A stretch of DNA of 37,047 nt from assembly GCA_013426805.1 (NCBI GenBank), contig JACDZG010000073.1, positions 1 to 37,047 on the forward strand, in the 5' to 3' direction. Source of the stretch: Chromatiaceae bacterium. Its GTDB lineage: Bacteria; Pseudomonadota; Gammaproteobacteria; Chromatiales; Chromatiaceae. Below the pieces are notes generated by a model, which did no database searches, had not been told where the DNA came from, and worked only from the letters and a program-made list of their open reading frames with translations. Shown here piece by piece: positions 9,701 through 17,581 of this stretch. Position 1 is the stretch's first letter, and the number at the start of each line of letters is the position of its first letter. Both the position numbers and the translations under genes were made by a program.

Positions 9701-12286
9701 CTCCACCTCACCCTCGAACAGCGGGCGGACGCCGATGCGCGCCTGGCCGTCGAGCACCGGCAAACTCAGGGTGCGCTCCACCGGCCGACCACCCGCGTCG
9801 AGCACCCGCACCAGCAGGTCGGCGGTCAGCAGCCGGCTGGTCGGGGTCAGTTCGGGCAACAGAATCCGGACCTCGGCCGCGCCGGCCGCGTCCGTGGTCA
9901 CGGGGTCGAGCGGTTGCTGCGCCGTCTCGGGCGCATCATCCACGAGACCGAAGCGGTAGCCGGGATAGGCGGGGAGGCTTTCGGCCACCTTGACCAGGGT
10001 CTCGCCCTCGACCTTGAGTCCGGCGGCGGGTGCGCCGTACAGGAACCGCGCCGTGATCGGCAGGCTCGCCAGGGCGCGCGGGTCGAGCCCGGCACCGGGG
10101 GCCTGGAGCGCGAAATCCAGCCGTTCGGGCTGGAAGTCTTCCACCAGGAAGGTCGTCTGTGCCAGCGGCTCGCCCTTGGGATCGGCATAGACGAGCGCGC
10201 GCCAGGTGCCGCGCTGCGCGGACCCGGTGAGCACCAGATCCGCCTGATGACCGCCGAGGCCGGTGTCCTCTACCAGCATCCGCTCGCGCTCCACCCCGTC
10301 GGGGCGGCGGATCACCAACGTCAACGGCACGCCGGCGACGGCCCGCGCCTGCGGGTCGCGCACCAGGGCGGTCAGATGCGCCGTCTCGCCGGGCCGATAG
10401 ACGCCGCGTTCGGCCGTCAGGAAAAGATCCAGCGGCTTGGGCGCGGGGCGGCCCTCGACGCCACGGTCGGAAAGGTCGAATGGATTGCGGGTCAGGTCCA
10501 GGAAGCCGTAGTCACCATCGGCCGCCTCGGCGGTCACCAGCACCGGCGCATTGCCGCCGCTGCCGCGCAGCAAACCGGGTTCGAAGCGGGCGTAACCGGC
10601 GCTGTCGGTGGCGGCCGTTCCCAGCACCTCGTTGTTACGGGCGACCAGCCGCAGCTTGACCCCGGCAACCGGGGCCGCGCTGGAGAGTGACCGCACCAGG
10701 GTGTGCAGTCCGTCGTTGCCGGTCAGCGTGGTCAGACCCAGATCGGACACCACGAACCACTGCGTGGCGATCGCCGACGAACACCCGTCCTCACACGACT
10801 GACTTTGCCCGGGGGTCAGGAGGCGGGCGGGTTTGGCGGTCAGTGCGTAGACGCCGGGTTTGAGATCAGGCACCAGTGCGCCCACCGCAATAGCCGTGGT
10901 GACCTCCTGGTTCAACTGACCCTGGACCTCGACGGTACCGGTCCAGATCTCCGCACCGCTCTGATCCGCGATCTGCTCCGATTGATAGGGTTCGATCTGT
11001 TTGAGGAAGGGGCCGTCCCCCAGCGCCGACGCGATGGAGCGGTCGCCGATACGGTAGACCTTGGCTTCCAGCCGGTCGGCATTCACCGAGACCACCGGGA
11101 TCGCGGCCTCGCCGCCCTTGGGTAGCACATAGGCGCGGCCTGCGAAGCGCGCCGCGGGGGAACGGTCGCCGACCTTGATGTCCAGATCGACCGTCTGCCG
11201 GAGCGTCTCACCGGTGGTCGCGGGCAGACCTTGCCGCACCTGGACGGCATAACGCCCGCCGTGGCTCACGCCATCGACACAGATCTGACGCTCCTGCACC
11301 TCCACCACGAGGCCCTGGCCGTCCGGGACCTTCACGAAATCCGCCAGCTCGGGCTTGCGCCGGTCCAGCGCCTCGGAGAATTCGACACAGATGCGCGGCG
11401 TAGCGCTTTGCGCGTCCACCCGATGATTGGTGATACGGAACCCATGATCGGCCCGGAGCTTGTCCAGGTCTTTGCGCACCGCCGGGTCCTCCTGCACGGC
11501 TAGGGCGGCGGTCAAGGCACCCATGGCCGGACGCCACTGCTCGCGAACCTGGAAGGCGCGCCCCAGGGCCAGCAGCGACTGGACCCGCTGGCCCTCATTC
11601 GTGGCCGTGAGATAGGCATTGACCGCCGCGGCACTGGCCTGCGCCTTGCGCTGTTGCCGCAGATTCCAGTCGTCCGGCTGCGCGGCAGCCAGTGTCTCGG
11701 ACAGCCCGACCCACAGCGCCGCGTCGTCCGGGGCCAGGCGCACCGCCGCCGCCGCGAGACCCACCGCCGGCTCGCCGTTACCCGTCCCGCGGGCGGCGCG
11801 CAGGGCCGCCGTCAGTTCAGGCAGGCCCTGATCCTTCAGCGTCTTCAAGGCATCCGGCGCCATCAGACCGGTAAGACCCTGAGCCAGTTTGCCGGCCGCG
11901 GTCAGGGTATCCGCCGGGAGGAACCCCAGATCGGCGGCGCGGCGTTCGGCCAGGCTGGCACCGGATCCATCCACCACCCGTCCGGAGATGGCCCCGACGA
12001 AGGTCCGCAGATCGCGAAACTGATCCTTGAGGAAACACCAGCGCGCCTTGGTGTTATAAGTAAACGCGCGGCAATTGGCCGTCGTGAGACAGGCCGTCTC
12101 GCAGGCCGCCAGATCCACCTCTTTCAGCACCGCAATATCGCGGCCGTAATAGTCCGCGTCCTCGATCACCAGCAACTGACGGACGGGCGCCGGGGCCGCC
12201 AGGTTCCAGGCGGGCACCAGTGCGGCCAACAGCAGCCAGAGCGGGAATGACAGCGGGACACGCGGAGAGAACCTGAGGCCGGACAT
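6716..12286 (-). CDS. Bacterial alpha-2-macroglobulin with N-terminal PAN domain and thioester
   Basis: An exported 1856-residue protein of the YfhM/MG2 alpha-2-macroglobulin family, thought to trap attacking proteases in the periplasm. A signal peptide of about 30 residues lacks a lipobox Cys, so the protein is probably soluble or differently anchored. A PAN/apple-like domain follows (about residues 35-95), with cysteines in CETACLTTANC and WCFLKDQFRDL. Macroglobulin domains come next (for example LFLTAERGVYRPGETAHL and LSLDKPSYRVGERARV). The thioester site YPHGCTEQ has its Cys at residue 1410, followed by the alpha-helical thioester domain and a C-terminal receptor-like domain. AGGAG lies seven bases before the ATG. 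The pbpC neighbour common for this family is absent; cheW follows instead. The family has about 1650 residues in E. coli, so this one is long. Confidence 0.93.
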   Translation of the reverse strand: MSGLRFSPRVPLSFPLWLLLAALVPAWNLAAPAPVRQLLVIEDADYYGRDIAVLKEVDLAACETACLTTANCRAFTYNTKARWCFLKDQFRDLRTFVGAISGRVVDGSGASLAERRAADLGFLPADTLTAAGKLAQGLTGLMAPDALKTLKDQGLPELTAALRAARGTGNGEPAVGLAAAAVRLAPDDAALWVGLSETLAAAQPDDWNLRQQRKAQASAAAVNAYLTATNEGQRVQSLLALGRAFQVREQWRPAMGALTAALAVQEDPAVRKDLDKLRADHGFRITNHRVDAQSATPRICVEFSEALDRRKPELADFVKVPDGQGLVVEVQERQICVDGVSHGGRYAVQVRQGLPATTGETLRQTVDLDIKVGDRSPAARFAGRAYVLPKGGEAAIPVVSVNADRLEAKVYRIGDRSIASALGDGPFLKQIEPYQSEQIADQSGAEIWTGTVEVQGQLNQEVTTAIAVGALVPDLKPGVYALTAKPARLLTPGQSQSCEDGCSSAIATQWFVVSDLGLTTLTGNDGLHTLVRSLSSAAPVAGVKLRLVARNNEVLGTAATDSAGYARFEPGLLRGSGGNAPVLVTAEAADGDYGFLDLTRNPFDLSDRGVEGRPAPKPLDLFLTAERGVYRPGETAHLTALVRDPQARAVAGVPLTLVIRRPDGVERERMLVEDTGLGGHQADLVLTGSAQRGTWRALVYADPKGEPLAQTTFLVEDFQPERLDFALQAPGAGLDPRALASLPITARFLYGAPAAGLKVEGETLVKVAESLPAYPGYRFGLVDDAPETAQQPLDPVTTDAAGAAEVRILLPELTPTSRLLTADLLVRVLDAGGRPVERTLSLPVLDGQARIGVRPLFEGEVEEGGTAGFEVIALASDGTRRAVGGLAWTLERIESDFQWYRGADGSFDYEPVERTKRVAGGTLTLDADTPGRIEAPVAWGAYRLRIDAAGLLPASLGFEAGWYVAPRAADTPDQIKLSLDKPSYRVGERARVHLEPRGKTAEPSLALVMVVDDRLIAMQAVAVPAAGATLELPVTADWGPGAYVTAAVYRPMDLTARRMPGRAIGLAWAGVDPQERRLTVDLGVDPGIRPRGSLPVRVAIPNLEPGTEAYVTLAAVDQGILNVTGYQPPEPDTWYFGQRRLGLEFRDLYGQLIDRMQGAPGVVRSGGDGGGMRMLAPPPSEELMAYFSGVVRLDAQGQALVQVPIPDFNGTVRLMAMAWTAAGVGHGVADALVRDPVVVSASLPRFLAPGDRSRLLLGLTLVEAHTAPQPGAAPTAATSAEVEITAERGLLKTASQVSHRINLDPGVRQDLSFPLAALAVGDETLVVRVTTPTGVALTKRLTLGVRDNAPAQFNTTRQELAPGGGGLHLTADLLNGLVPGTGEVLVSVSRAGRLDIAGILRALDRYPHGCTEQLTSRALPLLYLDEVALAAGLRGDAAVGPRIGDAITRILANSSADGSFGAWSPGGEDLWLSAFATDFLIRARERGFAVPQAALDAALDNLKNRGAYTNPGPADAYAAYVLARNGRASIGDLRYLADERLGELGSPLAQAQIGAALALYGDRTRADQALRAAAAALNGSAAVTGWRADYGSPLRDAAAVLALAAESGSTALDLRALAGQVQDLAARQPWRSTQDNAWLLLAAQALNNGGAGLALAVDGTPVKGAWFGRFDDARLGVAPVVIANLGTQPVDAMVGTLGVPRIAPPAGGDGYVIERAYYDLDGRRTELTSLPQGQRLLAVITVRANRQQAARLIVDDPLPAGLEIDNPHLLKSGDIGAVPGLNLLDTPAHQEFRSDRFIAAVDRDADDPTEFQLGYLVRAVTPGSYAHPPAAVEDMYDPARRAWTGAGNAVVTGAGL

Positions 12287-12377
12287 GAAACAACTCCTGT
12301 CGAGTGGTGAGCGCGCCTGGTCAGTATAGAACCTGCCGCCCGCGCGGGCACGCGCGGCCTGAGGCGATTTCCGTCAA

Positions 12378-12419
12378 GTTTGAAACCCGCCCCGACGTCC
12401 GGTTATCACGTCCGAAGGC
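12378..12419 (+). repeat. Copy 1 of a 42-bp dispersed repeat
   Basis: This segment starts GTTTGAAACCCGCCCC and ends GTCCGGTTATCACGTCC-GAAGGC. It matches 26852-26893 in all positions except three central bases (GAC here, TAG there). It lies in the 231-bp divergent gap between the macroglobulin gene and the SDR gene. The left extension that makes copy 2 palindromic is missing here. It looks like an intergenic repeat family of this genome. Confidence 0.75.
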
Positions 12420-12517
12420 CATTAACGACAGGACGCCTCTTTCTTGACGCGTCGCCTGGGGGCACAATCGGCATCTGTCACCAGTTCGTCTGTCACACCA
12501 GCGCCAAGGAGTTCCCC

Positions 12518-13219
12518 ATGAAGGTCCCCGTCTGCGTCATCGTCGGTGCCGGCCCCGGCAACGGTGCCGCCTTCGCCCGCCAGTTCAGCCGCGCTGGCTA
12601 CCGGGTCGCCCTGCTCGCCCGCGGGCGCGACAGCCTTGATGAATTGACCGCCGAGATCGCCGGCACCCACGCCTATGCGTACGACGCCACCGACCCGGCC
12701 GACGCCGAGCGCGTGTTCGGCGCGATCCGCCAGGACCTGGGCACACCCCAGACCCTGATCTACAACGCCTCCACCCGTGAGTTCGGCGACATCGACGCCA
12801 CCACCCCGGACGCCTTCGAGCGTGCGTGGAAGGTCAACACCTACGGCTGCCTGCTCGCCGCCCAACAGGTGATCCCCGACCTGCGCGCCGCCGGCCAGGG
12901 CAGCATCGTCATCATCGGTGCCACCGCCTCGCTCAAAGGCGCCGCCGGCTTCGTCGCCTTCGCCTCCGCCAAAGCCGCTCAGCGCAGCCTGGCGCAGTCA
13001 CTCGCCCGCCAACTGGGTCCACAGGGAATCCATGTGGCCTATGTGGTCATCGATGCCGTGGTCGACATGCCGGTCTCCCGCGCCATGATCCCGGACGCTC
13101 CGGACACCTTCTTCGCGCGACCGGACGATATCGCCGAATCAGTCTTCTTCCTGGCCCGGCAACCACGCTCCGCCTGGACCTTCGAACTCGATCTGCGACC
13201 TTTTGGCGAGCATTGGTAG
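12518..13219 (+). CDS. SDR-fold protein with Phe replacing the catalytic Tyr
   Basis: A 233-residue short-chain dehydrogenase/reductase-like protein. The N-terminal nucleotide site reads IVGAGPGNGAAFAR, a variant of the usual TGxxxGxG. The NAG-type strand is YNAST, and IVIIGATAS supplies the Ser region. The catalytic YxxxK is FASAK, so Lys remains but Tyr is Phe. This fits a known atypical SDR subgroup with Phe at this position, so classical oxidoreductase chemistry is doubtful; substrate and role are unknown. The ATG at 12518 follows AAGGAG at good spacing; the frame is open further upstream to 12380, but that stretch overlaps a dispersed repeat. It stands alone on the plus strand. Confidence 0.85.
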   Translation: MKVPVCVIVGAGPGNGAAFARQFSRAGYRVALLARGRDSLDELTAEIAGTHAYAYDATDPADAERVFGAIRQDLGTPQTLIYNASTREFGDIDATTPDAFERAWKVNTYGCLLAAQQVIPDLRAAGQGSIVIIGATASLKGAAGFVAFASAKAAQRSLAQSLARQLGPQGIHVAYVVIDAVVDMPVSRAMIPDAPDTFFARPDDIAESVFFLARQPRSAWTFELDLRPFGEHW

Positions 13220-13310
13220 ACCCGCACCGAAGACCTGTTCAATTCTTAAGCGATATCACGAGTCTCGCGCAGTCCGGTGTCAACCGGAGCGATGATCACG
13301 GCCGCAGGTG

Positions 13311-14042
13311 TTACCGTCCCCCTCCGGTCACGGGAATATTGACCCCGGTGATAAAGCCAGCCTCTGCCGATAACAGAAACTTCACCACGGGGGCAACGTC
13401 AACTGGCGTGGCATTTCGTTTCAAAGGGTGTTGTTGCGCGGTTAACTCTATGATCTTTTGAGGGATGTCGGCAAGAAAGTTTGTTTCCATCATGGCTGGA
13501 GAAACCGCGTTGATGCAGATATGCCTGGCTGCATACTCACTGGCTAGCGCCTTCATCAAACCAAGCAGCGCAAATTTTGCGGTGACATAGTGCGCCATGT
13601 TGCTCGGTGGCGTGCCCGAGGTGACCTCACTGAGTATGAACACCACGCGTCCATAATTGCTTTTTGCCATCGCCGGCAGGAACGCCTGCAGCAGTTCCAC
13701 CGCGGTATAGAGTTGCATCTCGTGTTGGCGGCGAAAATCAGCCAATCCCAGATCCTTGAAACGCACCATCGTCAACCGGGGAGCAGCGATCAAAACAATT
13801 CCTCCGAGTGGTTGTGAATGCGCGTTCACCGACTCGATCAAAGAGAATGTGCCATCCCGGCTCTCCAGATCCGCCTTAATCGGTACCAATTGTCCCACCA
13901 GCCCCGCTTTCAGCGTGTCGATACGATCGCTGCCCTGATTATAGTGCGCAAAAATAACACGATCTTCAGTCGCCACATGGCGGACAATTTCCATGCCGAG
14001 ACCAGATGAGGCGCCGACAATCAACAGATTGTTTTTACTCAT
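13311..14042 (-). CDS. FabG-like short-chain dehydrogenase (probable 3-ketoacyl reductase)
   Basis: A 243-residue classical SDR. It has the nucleotide motif VGASSGLGMEI near the N terminus, the Ser in VVFILSEVTSG and an intact catalytic Tyr-x-x-x-Lys (YVTAK). Resemblance to FabG-type reductases and its place behind an acyl carrier protein and a MaoC hydratase suggest it reduces a 3-ketoacyl group carried on that ACP. The ATG at 14042 overlaps the MaoC stop by eight bases (ATGAGTAA), so translation is coupled; an upstream in-frame start would extend well into the neighbouring gene. Base composition is lower in G+C than the genes on either side of the cassette. Confidence 0.87.
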   Translation of the reverse strand: MSKNNLLIVGASSGLGMEIVRHVATEDRVIFAHYNQGSDRIDTLKAGLVGQLVPIKADLESRDGTFSLIESVNAHSQPLGGIVLIAAPRLTMVRFKDLGLADFRRQHEMQLYTAVELLQAFLPAMAKSNYGRVVFILSEVTSGTPPSNMAHYVTAKFALLGLMKALASEYAARHICINAVSPAMMETNFLADIPQKIIELTAQQHPLKRNATPVDVAPVVKFLLSAEAGFITGVNIPVTGGGR

Positions 14043-14451
14043 AAATGCCAGTCCAGATTTTGGCCCGAGAGACTTTCTTTCCATGTTGGTTCGTGACGTG
14101 CGCCTTCAGTTCAATCTGACGCAGCACCTCGTGCAGTGAAACAATTTCCCCATAAATATTCAGCACATCGTCGGGGAACACGGGCGCCGTGAACGACGTA
14201 TGAACAGTTTGCAGCAGCGCGTTACGTCCCGGCAGGTAGACGCCAACGAGCGTCGAGTAAAACGACGCGGTGAGCATGCCATGCACCACCCGATCACCGA
14301 AACCGCGTGACCTGGCGAATTCGGTATCTGTATGCAGCGGATTCACATCGCCCGACAGACGGCCAAATTGATCGACCATGTCGCGCGTGACGGTCACCTC
14401 AAACCCATGGCTCAGGCCGACATGGAGATCCGAAAGACGATAGACGTTCAT
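14035..14451 (-). CDS. MaoC-like (R)-hydroxyacyl dehydratase/hydratase
   Basis: A 138-residue single hot-dog-fold protein of the MaoC family. The hydratase signature SGDVNPLHTD holds the catalytic Asp and His (D-x-N-P-x-H), and RVVHGMLTASF matches the following conserved helix. Such enzymes add or remove water at an enoyl/3-hydroxyacyl thioester. It sits between the ACP and the ketoreductase genes, with only three bases after the ACP stop, pointing to work on an ACP-bound short acyl group. The substrate is not shown by the sequence. Confidence 0.9.
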   Translation of the reverse strand: MNVYRLSDLHVGLSHGFEVTVTRDMVDQFGRLSGDVNPLHTDTEFARSRGFGDRVVHGMLTASFYSTLVGVYLPGRNALLQTVHTSFTAPVFPDDVLNIYGEIVSLHEVLRQIELKAHVTNQHGKKVSRAKIWTGIYE

Positions 14452-14454
14452 TGC

Positions 14455-14697
14455 TCAGGCGGCTTTTCTGGCGATGAGATCAAGCATGTCTCCAACCGTG
14501 TTGAGACCCTTCAAATCATTGAAGCTGAAACTGATCTTGAACGCCTGTTCGATCGCAACGATGAGATTGATTTGCGCCAGCGAGTCCCATCCCTCGACGT
14601 CGGCGGCGGTGGTTTCGCGTTGCAGGACAATAGTGGGATCGTCAAAGACGTCATGGAATATCGGCAGCAGCTTGCTCAGTACTTCTTCGCTCTTCAT
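14455..14697 (-). CDS. Stand-alone acyl carrier protein
   Basis: An 80-residue acidic acyl carrier protein. The attachment site for 4'-phosphopantetheine is Ser39 in the EGWDSLAQINL motif; the WDS form is common in ACPs paired with FkbH-like proteins rather than in the DSL form of fatty-acid AcpP. The ATG overlaps the stop codon of the FkbH-like gene by four bases (ATGA), so the two are co-translated. It probably holds the acyl group loaded by that protein and handled by the MaoC and SDR enzymes downstream. Confidence 0.93.
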   Translation of the reverse strand: MKSEEVLSKLLPIFHDVFDDPTIVLQRETTAADVEGWDSLAQINLIVAIEQAFKISFSFNDLKGLNTVGDMLDLIARKAA

Positions 14698-16475
14698 TGC
14701 TTAACCTCGATATGGTGAGTTAGCGCACGGTAGGTCGCAAGCGCGCAGCGCCAAACCGACTCGCCTTGCTCATTGCGCGCCATGTTCTCGAACCCGAGAT
14801 CGTCGAACAAATCGCTTACCATGCCATTCTTGGAGGTGGGATAGTAATATCCGATCAGCGACTTGACCCCGGCACTGCGGGCTTCGTCAGCGAGACTGTT
14901 CATCATGGCATGTTCCATGCCTCGCTTCAGTACTCTGCAGCTCATAAGCCATAACTCCAGGTGCAGTTCGTCACCCTTGACCGCACCGATCATGGCCGAG
15001 ACCAGGCCGTTATCACCGAAGCGGTCCTCCAGACGGCCATAGATTGCGATCTGCGTACCACGCTCTGCAACGGCCTTGATTTCCGCATAGGTATAGCGCT
15101 TGGTCGTCAGATTGAACTGATTGGTCTTATTCGTCAACTGCGTGATACGCTCAAGATATTCCGGAGCAAAACGTCGTATTTCCGCAACCATGCCCAATGA
15201 TTGCAGAAAGTCGTCATAACTGTCGAATCGAGACTGTTGCTGCTTGCGGCCGCTATCCTGTGCGTAGAATAAACTGCGTTGCAAGTCGTCACTGGAAAGC
15301 GCCGCGGGTTCAAACAGCAGACATTTATCCAGCACCTCGACGTATTTACAGACATTGTCGCCGAGCACCGGCACCCCGACTTCCGGAGCATAACGTTCGA
15401 CAATATCCCGCTCCAGCGGATTGTCATCGGCGAACACTAAGCTGTCGATTCCAACGTTCAGCGAGAGCGCAATCTCTCTGATATTCTCGTGCTTTGGCTG
15501 CCAATTCGCTTGGAACGCCGAAAAGTCGGAGAGTGCAAGCACGCTGTCGGGGTGGGAGAAGCCCTCCCGCGCGATGACCTCATCGTTCTTTGAATTCACT
15601 GCGAGCAGAACGCCGCGCGACTTGAGATCTTTGACGTACTGTTGGAATCCCGAGTAAGCTTCAGCCGCGGGAGTTTCCTTGCCGATTTCTATTCCCGTCA
15701 GACCATCGTCGCCAATCACACCGCCCCACAGCGTATTGTCAAGATCGAGGACCAGACACTTCCTTGACCTTCCGTATATTGCGAGCATCACGGCGGCGAC
15801 ACTGTGCGCGAGATACGGAATGGCGGCGTAGCCCATGGCGTACTTATACGCATACCAGAACTGTTTATCATACCAGCGCTCAAGACCGAGCCAGGCCGAC
15901 AGATAGTTGATATCGTGGAGATACAGATTCCTGCTCGTGCGGGCATGTTCGCTGAACAGCCGATTCAACTCATTGATGAATCTTGTCTTTCCGTGCAGTT
16001 CGTAACTGTCCAGATTGCCAAGGATGCGATAATCCGGCAGCTCGAAGTTATTCTGTACCACGGCGCAGGAAAAGCGTGAGGTCAGATGATCCCAGATCTC
16101 CTTGTAGCGGGAAAATTCCTCCTGTAGGTTTTGCTCTATGACCGGTTCGGCATCGTCGAGGCCATGCCGGAACGCCAGGTTTGATGTTGTCGTATGGATG
16201 TAGACGATCTCCGGAGCAAACCGTATAAGTTCCTCGCTCGGAAACAGTGCATCCTCGTAGTAGCGATTGTAGTCGGATTCATAAAAAGCGGGTCTTATCC
16301 CGCCGTCAAGCAGGAACAACTCGATCAGGTCTTTGACTTCCCCGGTGGTGGACCCCCCCAGGATTGCCACTCTCTTGTCGAGAAAGGTATTTCCCTCCAG
16401 CAGCTTGCGCCGAATTGACTTCTTCGTCCGTAAGATCAGATGCGGATCGAACGGATAGGCGAGATCCTTGATCAT
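14694..16475 (-). CDS. FkbH-like HAD-superfamily acyl-ACP loading protein
   Basis: A 593-residue FkbH-family protein. FkbH-type proteins take 1,3-bisphosphoglycerate, remove phosphate and load a glyceryl group onto an ACP. The N-terminal portion (to about residue 235) has a Ser in LGGSTTGE, resembling the SGNH-like region of long family members. The HAD domain carries Asp244 and Asp246 in LVLDLDNTLWGGVIG. The C-terminal part, from about residue 400, is GNAT-like (TTKRYTYAEI, LIGYYYPTSKNGMV). I start at the ATG at 16475 with TGAGG upstream rather than a TTG 15 bases earlier. It overlaps the ACP gene by four bases. Glyceryl as the actual cargo is inferred from the family. Confidence 0.92.
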   Translation of the reverse strand: MIKDLAYPFDPHLILRTKKSIRRKLLEGNTFLDKRVAILGGSTTGEVKDLIELFLLDGGIRPAFYESDYNRYYEDALFPSEELIRFAPEIVYIHTTTSNLAFRHGLDDAEPVIEQNLQEEFSRYKEIWDHLTSRFSCAVVQNNFELPDYRILGNLDSYELHGKTRFINELNRLFSEHARTSRNLYLHDINYLSAWLGLERWYDKQFWYAYKYAMGYAAIPYLAHSVAAVMLAIYGRSRKCLVLDLDNTLWGGVIGDDGLTGIEIGKETPAAEAYSGFQQYVKDLKSRGVLLAVNSKNDEVIAREGFSHPDSVLALSDFSAFQANWQPKHENIREIALSLNVGIDSLVFADDNPLERDIVERYAPEVGVPVLGDNVCKYVEVLDKCLLFEPAALSSDDLQRSLFYAQDSGRKQQQSRFDSYDDFLQSLGMVAEIRRFAPEYLERITQLTNKTNQFNLTTKRYTYAEIKAVAERGTQIAIYGRLEDRFGDNGLVSAMIGAVKGDELHLELWLMSCRVLKRGMEHAMMNSLADEARSAGVKSLIGYYYPTSKNGMVSDLFDDLGFENMARNEQGESVWRCALATYRALTHHIEVKQ

Positions 16476-16518
16476 CGATACCTCACGCAAAGCAGCCGGC
16501 AGTGGACTTGATCAACTG

Positions 16519-17211
16519 CTAATACCTCAGCGGAAAGCATCGTGCAGGATTGCCGATGGCCAGTGAATTCGGCGGCACTTTCGACATGACGACACTGCCA
16601 TTGGCAACAATGGAATTTTTCCCGACCGTGACTCCTTTCAGGATCATGGCGTTGATTCCAATCCAGGTATTGTCTTCGATGACGATCGGCTTACTCGTGT
16701 CCGGCGACGCCGGCAGATGTCGTTCCTCCGGGTTGATGGGATGACTGTCATAGCTGCAAAGGTTGACGCCGGCGCCAATCAGCACGTTATTGCCGATGGT
16801 CACGTCGCGACCGACATTGATTGTTAATTCATACCCTAAATGCGTGTTGTTGCCGACGGTAAGGGTCGGAGCATCGAAAACCTTTGCTCCAATGAACGAA
16901 CTCTTGCCATGCACAACAACATTGTCACCCAATACGATATTGAGATGCCCCGTGACTTGAGGTATGCCGCCGATGAGATAAGGATTTTTCCCGACCGACC
17001 TGCAGAGCAGCTTGAACATTGGCGTATGATAAGCGACCCGGGTGAAGTTACGCCACAGGGTGAGTCGCAGCGACCGTTCCCAGCTCAGCACCATATAGAG
17101 GGGTTTGAATACCGGGATCTCGAAGCCCCGCATCGATTTCGCGATGAGATAGAGCCGATTGAAAAAAGGGGTCTCTCGGCGCCTGATTTTCAGTGATAGC
17201 TGCCGCAACAT
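16519..17211 (-). CDS. Left-handed beta-helix (hexapeptide) O-acyltransferase
   Basis: A 230-residue acyltransferase with hexapeptide repeats, seen as repeating [IV]-G-x4 blocks from about residue 80 onward (NVVVHGKSSFIGAKV, VTIGNNVLIGAGVNLC, NTWIGINAMILKGVTVGKNS). A His in CSYDSHPINP matches the catalytic position in maltose and galactoside acetyltransferase relatives. The C-terminal NPARCFPLRY ending is typical of the family. The ATG at 17211 gives a sensible N terminus, but its ribosome site is weak and the frame stays open upstream. It leads the five-gene cassette and probably transfers an acetyl or other acyl group onto a sugar. Confidence 0.88.
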   Translation of the reverse strand: MLRQLSLKIRRRETPFFNRLYLIAKSMRGFEIPVFKPLYMVLSWERSLRLTLWRNFTRVAYHTPMFKLLCRSVGKNPYLIGGIPQVTGHLNIVLGDNVVVHGKSSFIGAKVFDAPTLTVGNNTHLGYELTINVGRDVTIGNNVLIGAGVNLCSYDSHPINPEERHLPASPDTSKPIVIEDNTWIGINAMILKGVTVGKNSIVANGSVVMSKVPPNSLAIGNPARCFPLRY

Positions 17212-17581
17212 AACTGAACCACGTCTTGTTACACTGAGTTTCCGAGCGATTTGGAAGCTATCTGTTGAGGTAAGGTGCTCGGGTCGCGGATCGGTGCGCG
17301 ATTTTTCGCAAATCAGGGCTGCCGTCCCCCTGAACGCACCGAAGCGCCCGCGGTTTCTGGAGAGAGCGTAAACTCCAGCTGGCTGGAAAGCGCGCGGCCT
17401 TGATGTTAGCCTTCCTGAAAGCAGTGGGCAAGCGCACTTGCGAGGGGGGCGGCGCAGACTAGCGGCCCGGTGCAGCCGCCCCTGAGATTCCCGCTTGCCG
17501 CCACGCGACAGCAACCACGGGGTCGATCCTCAACCGCTCGGACACGCGAGGCGGTCGACAGATTTGCGATAGGGATTCCTC
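17212..17581. other. Intergenic region where base composition changes
   Basis: This 370-base gap separates the divergent acyltransferase and glycosyltransferase genes. The side next to the acyltransferase (to about 17290) has the lower G+C of the cassette, whereas the rest is G+C-rich like the main chromosome. No convincing -35/-10 pair, repeat, tRNA or gene could be recognised. Promoters for both flanking genes are expected here. Confidence 0.4.

Noticed and set aside
8048-10690. 880-codon plus-strand open frame
   Set aside because: It lies wholly opposite the macroglobulin gene and has a low-complexity, His/Gly/Arg-rich translation; long antisense frames are common at this G+C content.
13273-13288. 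TCCGGT-GTCA-ACCGGA hairpin as a terminator between the convergent SDR genes
   Set aside because: A six-base stem without a T-run on either strand is too weak to call.
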